From NCBI GenBank assembly GCA_902785695.1, contig CACZZQ010000017.1, forward strand, positions 1 through 56,091: 56,091 nt of DNA, read 5' to 3'. Made by a program: the position numbers and the translations under genes. The notes beneath the pieces are model-generated. The model saw only the letters and a list, made by a program, of their open reading frames with translations, was not told where the DNA came from and made no database searches. Positions 26,972 to 37,861 of this stretch are shown piece after piece. The stretch's first letter is position 1, and each line of letters starts with the position of its first letter. The DNA is from an uncultured Prevotellaceae bacterium (lineage in GTDB: Bacteria > Bacteroidota > Bacteroidia > Bacteroidales > Bacteroidaceae).

Positions 26972-28504
26972 TCACTTACTAAGCACTTGCATGATGTTTT
27001 GCTCGCGATGGCAGATACGCACCTCCACGCCAAACTTCTCGTGGATATGCTCAGCCAGATGTTGCGCACTATAAACAGAGCGATGCTGACCACCCGTACA
27101 ACCGAAGCAGAACATCAGCGAGGTAAAGCCACGCTGGATATAACGACGCACATGAGCATCGGCCAACTTATAAACAGAATCCAGGAAGGTCAGGATTTCA
27201 CCATCGTCCTCAAGGAAACGAATAACGGGCTCGTCCAAACCTGTCAACTTTTTATAAGGCTCGTAACGACCAGGGTTATGGGTTGAACGACAGTCGAATA
27301 CATAACCACCACCATTACCACTCTCATCCTCAGGAATTCCCTTGCCGTATGAGAAACTGAATACCTTTACCACCAACGGACCTTGAGCATCGTATTTCGA
27401 GAACGTAGCAGGTCCGTCCAAGGGATGAGGTTTATAGGGGTTGTTTTCCGTTATCTTATAACCATCGGCACGTTTTGCAGTAGATGTGATCTGCTGATAC
27501 TTCGGCAGTTCAGTCAACTGTTTGATGAGTGAAACCAAATATGGATATGAGAAGTCTGTGACAGCAAGCAGCTCACGCAGGTTCTGGATTGCAGGTGGAA
27601 TACTATCTATGAAATGCTGTTTGCGCTCGAAGTAACCACGGAAGCCGTATGCACCCAGCACCTGAAGGGTACGGAACAGCACAAAGAGCGACAGACGTGC
27701 CACAAAGACATGGGGTGTTGGCACCTCTGTAAACTGTTTCAATGCATGATAGTATTCATATACCAACTCACGACGCAACTTATGGGGATATTTCGCAGAG
27801 GCTTGCCACAGGAACGAAGCAAGGTCATAGTAGTACGGCCCCTTACGACCACCTTGGAAGTCAATGAAATAAGGATTCCCCTTATCATCAAGCATCACAT
27901 TGCGAGCCTGGAAGTCTCGATACAGGAAACATTGTTCATCGCCAGCTGCAGTCAAGTCCTTTGCCAACAGACGGAAGTCGGCCTCCAGTTTCAACTCATG
28001 GAAGTCCAGATCTGTGGCTTTCAAGAAGCAATACTTAAAATAGTTAAGGTCGAAAAGGACGGAATCCGTATCAAATGCAGGTTGTGGATAGCAATTAGAG
28101 AAGTCTAATTCACGTGCTCCACGAATCTGAATATTCGGTAACTCACGGATAGTACGTTTCAAGAGGTTTTGCTCCTGTAAAGTATAACGACCGCCTGCCT
28201 CACGTCCACCTCGGATGGCATCAAACAGCGAAACGGAACCAAGATCTGTCTGCAAATAGCGCAATCCATCATCGCTGACAGCCAATATCTGAGGGACAGG
28301 CAGCTTTCGCATCGTGAAATGTCGAGCCAGATAGACAAACGCATGATTCTCGTCACGACTGGTACCTACACATCCCACCACACTGACACCATCGGCATTA
28401 GTCATCCTGTAATACGCACGATTACTGCCAGCACCTGGAAGCTTCTCTGTCTGCACGGGTTCTGAGCCACACCATTCTTTATATAGTTCTATGAGTTGTT
28501 TCAT
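26972..28504 (-). CDS. AmgK-like sugar kinase fused to RapZ C-terminal domain
   Basis: 510 residues from the ATG at 28504 (MKQLIELYKEWCG). Residues about 1-330 are an APH-type phosphotransferase with FLYRDFQARNVML (catalytic Asp and Asn), YFIDFQGGRKGPYYYDLASF and a start resembling the MurNAc/GlcNAc kinase AmgK. Residues about 375-508 are the RapZ C-terminal domain, with GGGYVFDCRSTHNPGRY and CFGCTGGQHRSV. The P-loop half of normal RapZ is missing. In enterobacteria RapZ senses glucosamine-6-phosphate. The fusion together with the MurU-like gene suggests cell-wall sugar recycling linked to sensing. The domain calls are clear; the role is inferred. Confidence 0.82.
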   Translation of the reverse strand: MKQLIELYKEWCGSEPVQTEKLPGAGSNRAYYRMTNADGVSVVGCVGTSRDENHAFVYLARHFTMRKLPVPQILAVSDDGLRYLQTDLGSVSLFDAIRGGREAGGRYTLQEQNLLKRTIRELPNIQIRGARELDFSNCYPQPAFDTDSVLFDLNYFKYCFLKATDLDFHELKLEADFRLLAKDLTAAGDEQCFLYRDFQARNVMLDDKGNPYFIDFQGGRKGPYYYDLASFLWQASAKYPHKLRRELVYEYYHALKQFTEVPTPHVFVARLSLFVLFRTLQVLGAYGFRGYFERKQHFIDSIPPAIQNLRELLAVTDFSYPYLVSLIKQLTELPKYQQITSTAKRADGYKITENNPYKPHPLDGPATFSKYDAQGPLVVKVFSFSYGKGIPEDESGNGGGYVFDCRSTHNPGRYEPYKKLTGLDEPVIRFLEDDGEILTFLDSVYKLADAHVRRYIQRGFTSLMFCFGCTGGQHRSVYSAQHLAEHIHEKFGVEVRICHREQNIMQVLSK

Positions 28505-28530
28505 ATTGTCGGTCTTTTCTGTTTTGAGCG

Positions 28531-28538
28531 CAAAGTTA
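28531..28538 (-). promoter_or_regulatory. -7 box for the kinase-RapZ gene
   Basis: The minus strand reads TAACTTTG followed by CG, 26 bases before the ATG. It is divergent from the blaI-type promoter. Confidence 0.55.
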
Positions 28539-28596
28539 GCACTTTTTTGTGTGAACAACTAAAAAAAGAGTCACTTTCTACTTAATAAAATTTAAA

Positions 28597-28642
28597 AACT
28601 AAAGCATTTAGTTACATCGAACTAATATTTTTAGTTACTTTG
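28597..28642 (+). promoter_or_regulatory. Promoter and two operator-like dyads before blaI
   Basis: Two dyads with the same half-site are seen: AACTAAAGCATTTAGTT at 28597-28613 (perfect arms) and AACTAATATTTTTAGTT at 28620-28636. The second overlaps TTACTTTG (28635-28642), a near-consensus -7 box. The next gene encodes a BlaI-type repressor, so autoregulation through these sites is likely. Confidence 0.6.
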
Positions 28643-28707
28643 CCAACGGATATAGATACTGACGCATCAGAAGCGTTAAGAAAGAAAAGGATTAAAAACC
28701 CAAAACG

Positions 28708-29070
28708 ATGAAAAGACTGACCACGAAAGAACGGGAAATCATGGAGTTGTACTGGCAGCACGGACCGATGTTCGTCAAGGAACTGCTGGAGTACTACGAT
28801 GAGCCACGTCCTCATTTCAATACACTGTCTACTACGGTTCGCATACTGGAAAAGAAAGGTTTCCTGGATCATAAGCAATATGGCACCTCGTATCAGTATT
28901 TCCCACTTGTTACGGAGAAGGAATACGGACGAAGCAGTCTCACAGGTATTATTAAGGACTACTTTAATGATTCCTACTTGAGTGCCGTCTCTTCTTTCGT
29001 GAAGGAAGAGAAAATCTCAGTGGACGAGTTGAAAGAACTTATAGAGAAAATAGAAGAATCAAAAGTTTGA
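28708..29070 (+). CDS. BlaI/MecI/CopY-family repressor
   Basis: 120 residues. A winged helix-turn-helix (about 1-75: LTTKEREIMELYWQHGPMFV, FNTLSTTVRILEKKGFLDH) is followed by a helical dimerisation tail, as in Penicillinase_R repressors. In the classical system a membrane metalloprotease inactivates the repressor; an M56 protein is encoded 75 bases downstream. In Bacteroidota such pairs usually are not tied to beta-lactamase, and none is seen here, so the inducing signal is unknown. Two AACTAA/TTAGTT dyads in the promoter are plausible binding sites. Confidence 0.88.
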   Translation: MKRLTTKEREIMELYWQHGPMFVKELLEYYDEPRPHFNTLSTTVRILEKKGFLDHKQYGTSYQYFPLVTEKEYGRSSLTGIIKDYFNDSYLSAVSSFVKEEKISVDELKELIEKIEESKV

Positions 29071-29145
29071 GAAACCCCAAATCTCCGCTCGGCCCAAAGG
29101 GACGCTTTTACAAAGCGGAGCGACTAAAAGAAACCTCAAATCAAT

Positions 29146-30771
29146 ATGAGTATGATGGAGTTCTTAACATACGACCTGAAGGTAGCAGCTCTACTGGCAG
29201 TATTCTATATGTTTTACCGCCTGCTGCTAAGCCACGAGACGTTTCACCGTGTTAATCGCGTGGTACTACTTCTGACAGCTATTCTGTCGTTCGTACTACC
29301 TTTATGCGTCATCACCATTCACAAAACAGTTGTTGTGGATATGCCGAAGGCCAACATCGATTTTGGTGGAATGACGATGATGATAGAGGAAGCTGAGCCA
29401 CAGGCACCATTCTGGCAGACAGCTGCAATTGTCGTATTCTTCATCGGCTTGGTGGTCACATTAGGTTATACACTCCAAAGCATACTCCGAGTATGGTTGC
29501 TCATCCGTCATAGTGAACAGCACCCGCAGAACGATGGTACCGTCATCTGCGTGGCAAAAGGCGATGTATCGCCCTTCAGTTGGATGCGTTACATCGTACT
29601 CTCTCAAAGCGACTACGAGGCTCAAGATGCCTCCATACTCGCCCATGAACGGGGACATATCCGTCGGCGTCACTCGCTCGACCTCATCCTCGTTGATACG
29701 CTCACCGCCCTGCAATGGTTCAATCCTGCTATGTGGATGCTGCGCCAAGACCTGCGTGCCATCCATGAGTACGAGGCCGATGCAGCGGTACTCTCTCAAG
29801 GCATCAATATGCGTCAGTATCAGTATCTACTTATCCAAAAAGCCGTAAGCCACTGTGGGTACTCAGTAGCCAACGGTATCAGTCACAGTACCCTTAAAAA
29901 CCGCATAAACATGATGCTTACCAATAAAAAATCTACAAGCAAGAGCTGGATCAAAGTATTCGCTCTGCTACCCGTCGTGGGCCTTGCACTGGCTCTAAAT
30001 GCAGAAACCGTCAACGACTATGTCTATAAGGAGGAGCAGCAACAGCCACAGGCAAAAGTCGTAAAGAAGGGAAAGAAAAATGCTCAGATTAAGATGGGTA
30101 CCAAAACCATCGAAGTGAAGGAAGAAAAGACCGTTGGGACGAAAGCCGACAAACAGCAGTCGAATGACTGGGAGAAGAACCTGATTTTCCTCGGGGAGCA
30201 GTTTGGTGATGCCGAGCCGCTGATTGTCATCGATGGCAAGGTGTCCACCTCGGAACAACTGAAAGCCCTCGACAAGAAGGAGGTTGACAACATTACTGTC
30301 ATGAAAAACGAAGGGGCGCTGAAAGTCTATGCCAAGCAGTTCAATGCCGACACCTCCAATGGCATCCTCTTCATCAACACCAAGGAGTATGTCAAGAACG
30401 GTGAGAAAAAAGTAGTTGAAGTGGCTGTAAAGGCCAAGAAGCCTGAAGAGGCCGAAAAGCCCTTTGACGTAGTAGAGCAGATGCCGGAGTTCCCTGGCGG
30501 TATGCCGGAATTAATGAAGTTCTTACAGGAAAACGTGAAATATCCAGAAGAAGCCATGAAGAATGGTATTCAGGGACGTGTTCTCATACAGTTCATTGTT
30601 GAGAAAGACGGCAGTATCAGCGAAGCCAAGGTTATCAAGAAAGTAAACGAGCTTCTGGATGCCGAAGCTCTCCGCGTAATCGGTGAGATGCCAAAATGGA
30701 CACCTGGCAAACAAAAAGGCGAGGCTGTACGCGTAAAGTTCACCTTACCCGTTACTTTCAGACTCAGTTAA
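29146..30771 (+). CDS. BlaR1-like M56 metallopeptidase with TonB C-terminal domain
   Basis: 541 residues. Membrane segments lie near 10-28, 38-58 and 93-115; the M56 zinc site HERGH is at 167-171 in LAHERGHIRRRHSLD; a further membrane segment lies near 270-285. A Lys/Gln-rich linker follows, then a plug-like motif (PLIVIDGKVSTSEQLKALDK) and a TonB C-terminal domain (about 445-540: VEQMPEFPGGMPELMKFLQE, YPEEAMKNGIQGRVLIQFIV). It should sense a signal in the envelope and control the BlaI repressor upstream; the TonB domain suggests contact with outer-membrane receptors. The 75-base gap to blaI holds a short imperfect inverted repeat. Confidence 0.9.
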   Translation: MSMMEFLTYDLKVAALLAVFYMFYRLLLSHETFHRVNRVVLLLTAILSFVLPLCVITIHKTVVVDMPKANIDFGGMTMMIEEAEPQAPFWQTAAIVVFFIGLVVTLGYTLQSILRVWLLIRHSEQHPQNDGTVICVAKGDVSPFSWMRYIVLSQSDYEAQDASILAHERGHIRRRHSLDLILVDTLTALQWFNPAMWMLRQDLRAIHEYEADAAVLSQGINMRQYQYLLIQKAVSHCGYSVANGISHSTLKNRINMMLTNKKSTSKSWIKVFALLPVVGLALALNAETVNDYVYKEEQQQPQAKVVKKGKKNAQIKMGTKTIEVKEEKTVGTKADKQQSNDWEKNLIFLGEQFGDAEPLIVIDGKVSTSEQLKALDKKEVDNITVMKNEGALKVYAKQFNADTSNGILFINTKEYVKNGEKKVVEVAVKAKKPEEAEKPFDVVEQMPEFPGGMPELMKFLQENVKYPEEAMKNGIQGRVLIQFIVEKDGSISEAKVIKKVNELLDAEALRVIGEMPKWTPGKQKGEAVRVKFTLPVTFRLS

Positions 30772-30797
30772 GCCATTTTAAACAGTCAGCAATCACT

Positions 30798-30832
30798 AGA
30801 ATGGTAGTACGAACGTCTCGTGCTACCATTCT
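30798..30832. terminator. Hairpin between convergent genes
   Basis: AGAATGGTAG pairs with CTACCATTCT, extended by ACGA/TCGT after one mismatch. It lies between the M56 gene and the convergent glycosidase gene and includes the latter's stop codon. There is no long T-run. Confidence 0.5.
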
Positions 30833-33738
30833 AATGTAATGCCCATCAGTCCAATCACTACATCGTTTGAAAGCGTACGCAGGGTGAGACTACGCAGACG
30901 CTTATTTTGATTCAAAGGCATACGCAACATTTGTGCTGCACCACCAGGGATCTCTCGTCCATAGACACCCTTTATGTTCAAGGCTTCGCCTAAGTCACGA
31001 CTCACCGTTCCCGTGCCGAAACAAACGCGATACGGACGATGAGGGAAAGTATAAAATGCCTTGCCGTCAACGTAATAATCCTGTTCGATAGGACACCAGT
31101 TATCTGGATTCCTCAGCGCCAACGTATCAGTTGTATTGTCATCGTAGGTAGCAACTACGAGTCCATTGTCTATACGGCTCTGCATGTGGTTCGTACTTCC
31201 TGCCATCAGCAGATAGGCTGCTGCAACTTGTGCTTTCAAAGGAATCACGATACTGTCAGGATAGTTATCCCATAGCGAAGTATAGATAATATTCTGTCCT
31301 TCCTTAGGCGTACGGAAAGGCACACCTGCCACGTCAAACCTATTATTGCGAATCAACGAGCGGAACACAGAGTCATTAATCTCTGGCGTATATTGCGGAT
31401 GGCACCACTCTCCTACTCCCTGAACTGGTATTTGAAGCGTCGTGGTCTGAGGACGAGGCGAGAGATACTTATTCTTAAAGATGTCATCAACCTTGGCATT
31501 AAAGTATGCATCGATATTCTGAGGATCCTTTACACCCGTTGTAGGTTCATCGAGACCCGGATTAGGCCCCACACTCACCACTGGGTGAGATAATCTCATC
31601 ATGTAATCAGGTTTCTTCACCTCTATCACCTGATGTTGTTCACAGGTTCCCTCTGTATCACGATAACTGCCAAGTCCTGTGTTCTGGCGAAGCACAATTT
31701 TCAAGGGCTGACGGAAATGCTGCGTAATCTCATAACGCTCTACCTCTCCTTTACGTATGAACTTATATTCCAGATAAGGGGTCTTCACCTCAACGCTATC
31801 CCATGAATTGGGGAAGCCTGGACGGATGAAGCAACGTCCATCGAGTGCCTGGGGAACGATGCCAAAGAGACCCTGAATCAACGTGCGACTGCTGATACCG
31901 ATACAATCGCCAAAGTCACGATAGCACTCACCACGGGCAGCATCATAATGACTGATTTGTCCGAAGTTGGCAGGACATTGTCCATAGTACATCTGATCCA
32001 TGATATTTCCCATCAGCAACTCATGGCCCCATGAACTATGTCCAGCCTCAAAGAATGCCAAGGCTGTATGCATAACCTCTGCAGCTGCAACATTGTTGAT
32101 GCTCCATGAATACGGCATCCAGTTTGATGTAGCGATAGTACGATAGCCCGTCTTCTCAACGCGGATATGAGGGATATGCGACATCACCCAATTCGTTGCC
32201 TCGTATGCCTGTCCTGGCGAGCAAGCCCCACAATCGATAGGCGTATAGATACTCCATACGGCAGGACTCTCGTGAAGACGTTTCAAGCCCATAGCATCCT
32301 GATACTCAGCCCAAACGCCTTTGTCTTTTATCCAAAGCCGGTCGTTCATCGCCTTCAGGATAGCCTCAGCCTCATCGTGATAAGGCTTCGCATCCTCGCC
32401 AATTATCTCTGCGATACGAGCAGCCAATTTATTACCTCTATAATTATAAGCCGACGAATGGGTGACGGCTCCACCATTATAATATAAGGCATCACTGGCC
32501 CAAATACAACAATAAGCATCATAAAGATGATCACCATCTGGGTCGTAGTTGCGTTTCTCCCAAGCCAGATGACTTTTGATAACGGGCCACATCTTTCGCA
32601 TATAGGCTGTATCTGCATCATATTGGAAGTGCCAGAGCAATTCATCCATGTAGTTCAGATTCATGTCGTAATGATGCATCTGATCATTACGCTCTGGGTT
32701 ACGACAGATATAACCATTGGAATACATCTGAGTGCCCCATTTCTTTTCGGCACGAGCCATATTCATCTTCGCATCTTGCGAAGGATGAGGTATCGTAGGC
32801 TCCACGTTCGTCACCTGACTTTTGGCGTATGCATCGAAATGACTAATCTGTCGGTCGTTCCATCCAAGCACATCACCCACGTATGCAGCACGCCAACCAG
32901 CCAGCGGCATACGCCAACCGATACATCCGTGAAGCCAGGTCTTGCCGTCCCAGTCGCCATCGGCAGCAAAAGCCAAAGCACTTCCCAGGGTATTAATATA
33001 AGGATCGGGAGTCTTAAATGATATTCTATCAGCCAAACGTCCGTTATACATCACGGCATTCATGAACAGCTGTCGGCCTTGCTCTTCACTGACAGGTGTA
33101 ATCTTATTAATGGAATCAATAACAAAATAGGTTTCATGTCCACCTTCCCATCGACTCTCTGAGAGTTGTGCCAACGTGGGCGATGCCTCAAAGACACCAG
33201 GTTTATCGGCACCTATATCACCATTGCGTTGCAGTTTGGGATTAGCAATAGCACATACCTGAGCCAGGAACTGAGCTTTTGATTTAAAACGTCTGTCATC
33301 AAACAGCCACACAGCCCCCTCTCTATCAGGCATCGCCACAACAGTCAAAGCCAGTTCGGCATCCTCACCCCAACGCTTATCACGTAGACAATAGATTCGC
33401 ATGCCGTTCACATAACTTGCTTTGCAATAATCGGTAGAGTCTATAGGCACGCCATTCACCTGGAAACGGATATGACGATGATGATTTTTTTTCACCACAG
33501 CAAAGACGGGACGATCGGAAGTCTCCACACGCCAATCCGTATGACTGCCATACAATGCTCGCGTAAAACGGTTGTTACCGTTTTCGCAAACGAAGGCATC
33601 ACCTTCAGGGAAATATTGCTGAGTGCGCTCTACATTCTGCTTGCCATCATTATACGAAGGCAAGGCACCTGCTATCTGGGCCTCTACGAAAGAAGCACTG
33701 CAGGCAACGAGCAAGAGACTCAGCAACGACCGTATCAT
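30823..33738 (-). CDS. DUF4450-like glycoside hydrolase, (alpha/alpha)6 type
   Basis: 971 residues from the ATG at 33738, with signal peptide MIRSLLSLLLVACSASFVEA. The N-terminal part (GALPSYNDGKQNVERTQQYF, ENGNNRFTRALYGSHTDWRV) matches my memory of the DUF4450 family. The central part (about 330-640) has glycosidase-barrel features such as WLHGCIGWRMPLAGWRAAYV, YDPDGDHLYDAYCCIWASDA and ESPAVWSIYTPIDCGACSPG. A beta-rich C-terminal region follows. The protein is probably periplasmic; the substrate is unknown. Its ATG overlaps the stop of the small membrane gene upstream by four bases. Confidence 0.7.
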   Translation of the reverse strand: MIRSLLSLLLVACSASFVEAQIAGALPSYNDGKQNVERTQQYFPEGDAFVCENGNNRFTRALYGSHTDWRVETSDRPVFAVVKKNHHRHIRFQVNGVPIDSTDYCKASYVNGMRIYCLRDKRWGEDAELALTVVAMPDREGAVWLFDDRRFKSKAQFLAQVCAIANPKLQRNGDIGADKPGVFEASPTLAQLSESRWEGGHETYFVIDSINKITPVSEEQGRQLFMNAVMYNGRLADRISFKTPDPYINTLGSALAFAADGDWDGKTWLHGCIGWRMPLAGWRAAYVGDVLGWNDRQISHFDAYAKSQVTNVEPTIPHPSQDAKMNMARAEKKWGTQMYSNGYICRNPERNDQMHHYDMNLNYMDELLWHFQYDADTAYMRKMWPVIKSHLAWEKRNYDPDGDHLYDAYCCIWASDALYYNGGAVTHSSAYNYRGNKLAARIAEIIGEDAKPYHDEAEAILKAMNDRLWIKDKGVWAEYQDAMGLKRLHESPAVWSIYTPIDCGACSPGQAYEATNWVMSHIPHIRVEKTGYRTIATSNWMPYSWSINNVAAAEVMHTALAFFEAGHSSWGHELLMGNIMDQMYYGQCPANFGQISHYDAARGECYRDFGDCIGISSRTLIQGLFGIVPQALDGRCFIRPGFPNSWDSVEVKTPYLEYKFIRKGEVERYEITQHFRQPLKIVLRQNTGLGSYRDTEGTCEQHQVIEVKKPDYMMRLSHPVVSVGPNPGLDEPTTGVKDPQNIDAYFNAKVDDIFKNKYLSPRPQTTTLQIPVQGVGEWCHPQYTPEINDSVFRSLIRNNRFDVAGVPFRTPKEGQNIIYTSLWDNYPDSIVIPLKAQVAAAYLLMAGSTNHMQSRIDNGLVVATYDDNTTDTLALRNPDNWCPIEQDYYVDGKAFYTFPHRPYRVCFGTGTVSRDLGEALNIKGVYGREIPGGAAQMLRMPLNQNKRLRSLTLRTLSNDVVIGLMGITLEW

Positions 33739-33926
33739 TTGCGCTTTTCCTTCCATTTCTCTATCCAATCCATGATATAGCTTTCCAATATCGCAATGAG
33801 TATCAGAATACCCAAAGCCATCAGAAAAGCCCACCACAAACTATTCGTCAACTTGGCGGCATACGAATAAACCACCATACACAACGCAAACTTTACAGCC
33901 CAAGCTATTTTAAACTTCCAATTCAT
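33735..33926 (-). CDS. Small membrane protein, unknown function
   Basis: 63 residues, start at MNWKFKIAWAVKFALCMVVY. Two hydrophobic segments (about 6-22 and 28-50) and a charged tail (DWIEKWKEKRK) are seen. The stop TGA overlaps the ATG of the glycosidase gene (ATGA), and a -7 box lies ten bases upstream, so it leads a two-gene operon. I do not recognise a family. Confidence 0.6.
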   Translation of the reverse strand: MNWKFKIAWAVKFALCMVVYSYAAKLTNSLWWAFLMALGILILIAILESYIMDWIEKWKEKRK

Positions 33927-33935
33927 AACTGATTG

Positions 33936-33943
33936 CAAAGGTA
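33936..33943 (-). promoter_or_regulatory. -7 box for the small membrane protein/glycosidase operon
   Basis: The minus strand reads TACCTTTGCA ten bases before the ATG at 33926, implying a very short leader. Confidence 0.6.
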
Positions 33944-33993
33944 CAAACAAATAAATGAACCACAAAGGATTCCTCAATTCTTTTGTCGTTTTC

Positions 33994-34024
33994 TTTGTTT
34001 TTTCCACCTTTTTTACTACCTTTG
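33994..34024 (+). promoter_or_regulatory. Consensus promoter for the CotH gene
   Basis: TTTG at 33994-33997, exactly 19 bases of spacer, then TACCTTTG at 34017-34024. This is the best match in the window to TTTG-N19-TAnnTTTG. The ATG follows 29 bases later. Confidence 0.75.
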
Positions 34025-34053
34025 TAGCCAGAACGTAAAACCCGACTGCTAAC

Positions 34054-36069
34054 ATGAACAGAAATCTACTTCAAATCATTATCCTATGCCTGTTTTCAGT
34101 ACTGAACGCCAATGCCCAGTACTTGCAGAAGACAGACCTTCCCACTGTCTATATAGAGACCTTCGACGGCTCTGACATCAAGAGCAAGGAGGTCTATAAA
34201 TACTGCCGTCTGCACTATGTCGACGAGGCCGGAGCAGTGACATCCTACGACTCCGTTTCTATTCGCGGACGAGGCAATTCCACCTGGAGCCTGTCGAAGA
34301 AGCCCTACAGGATCAAGTTCCTGAACAAGGAGAAGTTCTTAGGCAAGGGCTATGCGAAAGCCAAGAAATGGACACTGCTGGCTAATGCTGGCGACAAGAC
34401 GATGATCCGCAATGCCGTCACCTCGGCTATGGGAGAGTTCACCACCCTGAAGTTCAACCCCGCCTACAAGTTCGTGGATATGGTGCTGAACGGCAGTTAT
34501 GTGGGTACCTATCAGATCAGCGACCAGATAGACGTGCGCCCCCATCGTGTCAACATCACCGAGCAGCCCTACCCCATTGCCGACACCACCAACATCAGTG
34601 GCGGCTACCTGCTTGAGGTCGACGGGTTCAAGGATGGCAACTGCTTCACCTCCAACACCTACAAGGCACCCGTGCGCATCCACTATCCTGATGACGAAGA
34701 GATAGACAGCAGACAGACAAACTACATACGCAACTATATCAACAACACGTTCGAAGCTGCACTCTCGTCGCAGAACTTCACCGACCCAGAAACGGGCTAC
34801 AGGGCCTATGTAGACACCACCTCGCTCATCGACTGGTATCTATGTACGGAGATCAGTGCCAACATCGACGGATTCTTCAGCACCTATTTCTACAAGGAGC
34901 AGAACGACCCACGACTGTACTGGGGGCCTCTGTGGGACTATGACATCGCCTACAACAACGACCATCGCGTTCAGAATGAGATGAGGCTGCAGAGCAGCGT
35001 CAACCAGCTGATGACATACATTGCCTACAGCGGTTCAAAGAATTGGGTCAACCGTATGTGGGAAGACCCGTGGTTCCAGAAAACCGTCTATACCCGCTAT
35101 CAGGAGTTACTGGACAACGGTTTGGTGGATTATCTGCAAGCGAAAGTTGACAGTCTGAGTGGCTTGCTACAGAAATCGCAGCAGCTGAACTACGAGAAAT
35201 GGGGCATCAACCGCAAGATGTACCATGAGGTGGTACTGTATTCTTCATACAGCCAATATGTATCTGATTTAAAGACATTTATCAACGAGCATTGCCAGTA
35301 TTTGAAGAATGCCTTCTATTCCAAGAAGCCAGCCGAACCCACACCACCCTTCGAGCCTGAGGACTTCTACTATCGAATCGTGAACGCGAAGACGATGAAG
35401 GCGATGGACCTGGACAATAGCAAGATAGTGCAATACACCCTGACCGACGGACGAAAGAGTCAGGAATGGCAGATTCAGAAGAACGGTGACTATTACGTCA
35501 TCCTCAACCGCGAAACGGGATTGGCACTCAACGACCCCACCTACGGCAACGCTACCGCAACTACGAACGTGGGTACACAGCTTAACGTAGCAGAACCCGA
35601 CGAGCATAGCGAGGCACAGATGTGGGACTTCATTGCCCAAGGTACTGAGGGCTACTACAACCTGCTCAACATCAAGACCCAGCACATTGCCAACCTGAAC
35701 GGCGGCGGTACCAACGACTATACACAGATACTGAGCTACACCAATGATGCCAAGAACAGCACCAGCACCAATCGTATGTGGCTGCTGGAGCCAAGCAGTC
35801 CTCTGCCTTACGAGACAACGGGCGTGGAGTATCATCAGGAGCCTGAGGAATATGCGCTGGCATACAATCAGCAGACCAAGACGCTGCACTTCGGCTCTGA
35901 GACTCCTGCAGAGCTTACCTTCCCTGTACGCATTTACACCACATCAGGCCGACTGCTGGCAACCTTCCGTGCCAACGAGCAGTTCTCAATGGAGGCTTAC
36001 CCACAGGGTATCTACATCGCAACATGGAACGTCAGCGGCAAGACGCGTAGCGTCAAATTCCAACGATAA
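34054..36069 (+). CDS. Secreted CotH-family protein with lectin-like and sorting-type C-terminal domains
   Basis: 671 residues with signal peptide MNRNLLQIIILCLFSVLNANA. The CotH domain (about 70-400) shows SIRGRGNSTWSLSKKPYRIK, NGSYVGTYQISDQIDV, GGYLLEVDG and WGPLWDYDIAYNND; CotH proteins are atypical protein kinases in spore coats, but in Bacteroidota they are secreted and of unknown target. Residues about 435-595 look like a ricin-type lectin domain (YRIVNAKTMKAMDL, EWQIQKNGDYYVI, YYNLLNIKTQHIANL). The last about 70 residues (PVRIYTTSGRLLATF, PQGIYIATWNVSGKTRSVKF) resemble a type IX secretion C-terminal sorting domain. Confidence 0.82.
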   Translation: MNRNLLQIIILCLFSVLNANAQYLQKTDLPTVYIETFDGSDIKSKEVYKYCRLHYVDEAGAVTSYDSVSIRGRGNSTWSLSKKPYRIKFLNKEKFLGKGYAKAKKWTLLANAGDKTMIRNAVTSAMGEFTTLKFNPAYKFVDMVLNGSYVGTYQISDQIDVRPHRVNITEQPYPIADTTNISGGYLLEVDGFKDGNCFTSNTYKAPVRIHYPDDEEIDSRQTNYIRNYINNTFEAALSSQNFTDPETGYRAYVDTTSLIDWYLCTEISANIDGFFSTYFYKEQNDPRLYWGPLWDYDIAYNNDHRVQNEMRLQSSVNQLMTYIAYSGSKNWVNRMWEDPWFQKTVYTRYQELLDNGLVDYLQAKVDSLSGLLQKSQQLNYEKWGINRKMYHEVVLYSSYSQYVSDLKTFINEHCQYLKNAFYSKKPAEPTPPFEPEDFYYRIVNAKTMKAMDLDNSKIVQYTLTDGRKSQEWQIQKNGDYYVILNRETGLALNDPTYGNATATTNVGTQLNVAEPDEHSEAQMWDFIAQGTEGYYNLLNIKTQHIANLNGGGTNDYTQILSYTNDAKNSTSTNRMWLLEPSSPLPYETTGVEYHQEPEEYALAYNQQTKTLHFGSETPAELTFPVRIYTTSGRLLATFRANEQFSMEAYPQGIYIATWNVSGKTRSVKFQR

Positions 36070-36097
36070 AGCCACGAATCAGCATGACAGCAGCAAA

Positions 36098-36130
36098 TTT
36101 CTCATTTCTCATTTCTCATTTCTCATTTTT
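36098..36130. repeat. Short tandem repeat CATTTCTC
   Basis: Four copies of the 8-base word CATTTCTC in a row directly before the ABC-F promoter. It is simple sequence with no other function visible. Confidence 0.7.
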
Positions 36131-36135
36131 ATTTG

Positions 36136-36143
36136 TACCTTTG
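36136..36143 (+). promoter_or_regulatory. -7 box for the ABC-F gene
   Basis: TACCTTTG followed by CA, 33 bases before the ATG. The tandem CATTTCTC repeat sits where the -33 region would be. Confidence 0.6.
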
Positions 36144-36170
36144 CACCCGCTAAGAAAAATAGAAGGATAA

Positions 36171-37790
<1,620 letters not shown>

Positions 37791-37831
37791 TTATGAGCGT
37801 TATAACGTGATAACGATATAACGAAAATAAA

Positions 37832-37855
37832 AAGGCTGAGCAATTGCTCAGCCTT
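37832..37855. terminator. Bidirectional terminator
   Basis: A perfect 24-base palindrome, AAGGCTGAGCAA followed by its complement, flanked by A on the left and T on the right. It sits between two convergent genes and can serve both. Confidence 0.85.
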
Positions 37856-37861
37856 TATTAT

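Noticed and set aside
29071-29145. Palindromic-element relic between blaI and the M56 gene
   Set aside because: Only a six-base TCCGCT/AGCGGA stem is clear, too short to assign to the repeat families seen elsewhere in the window.
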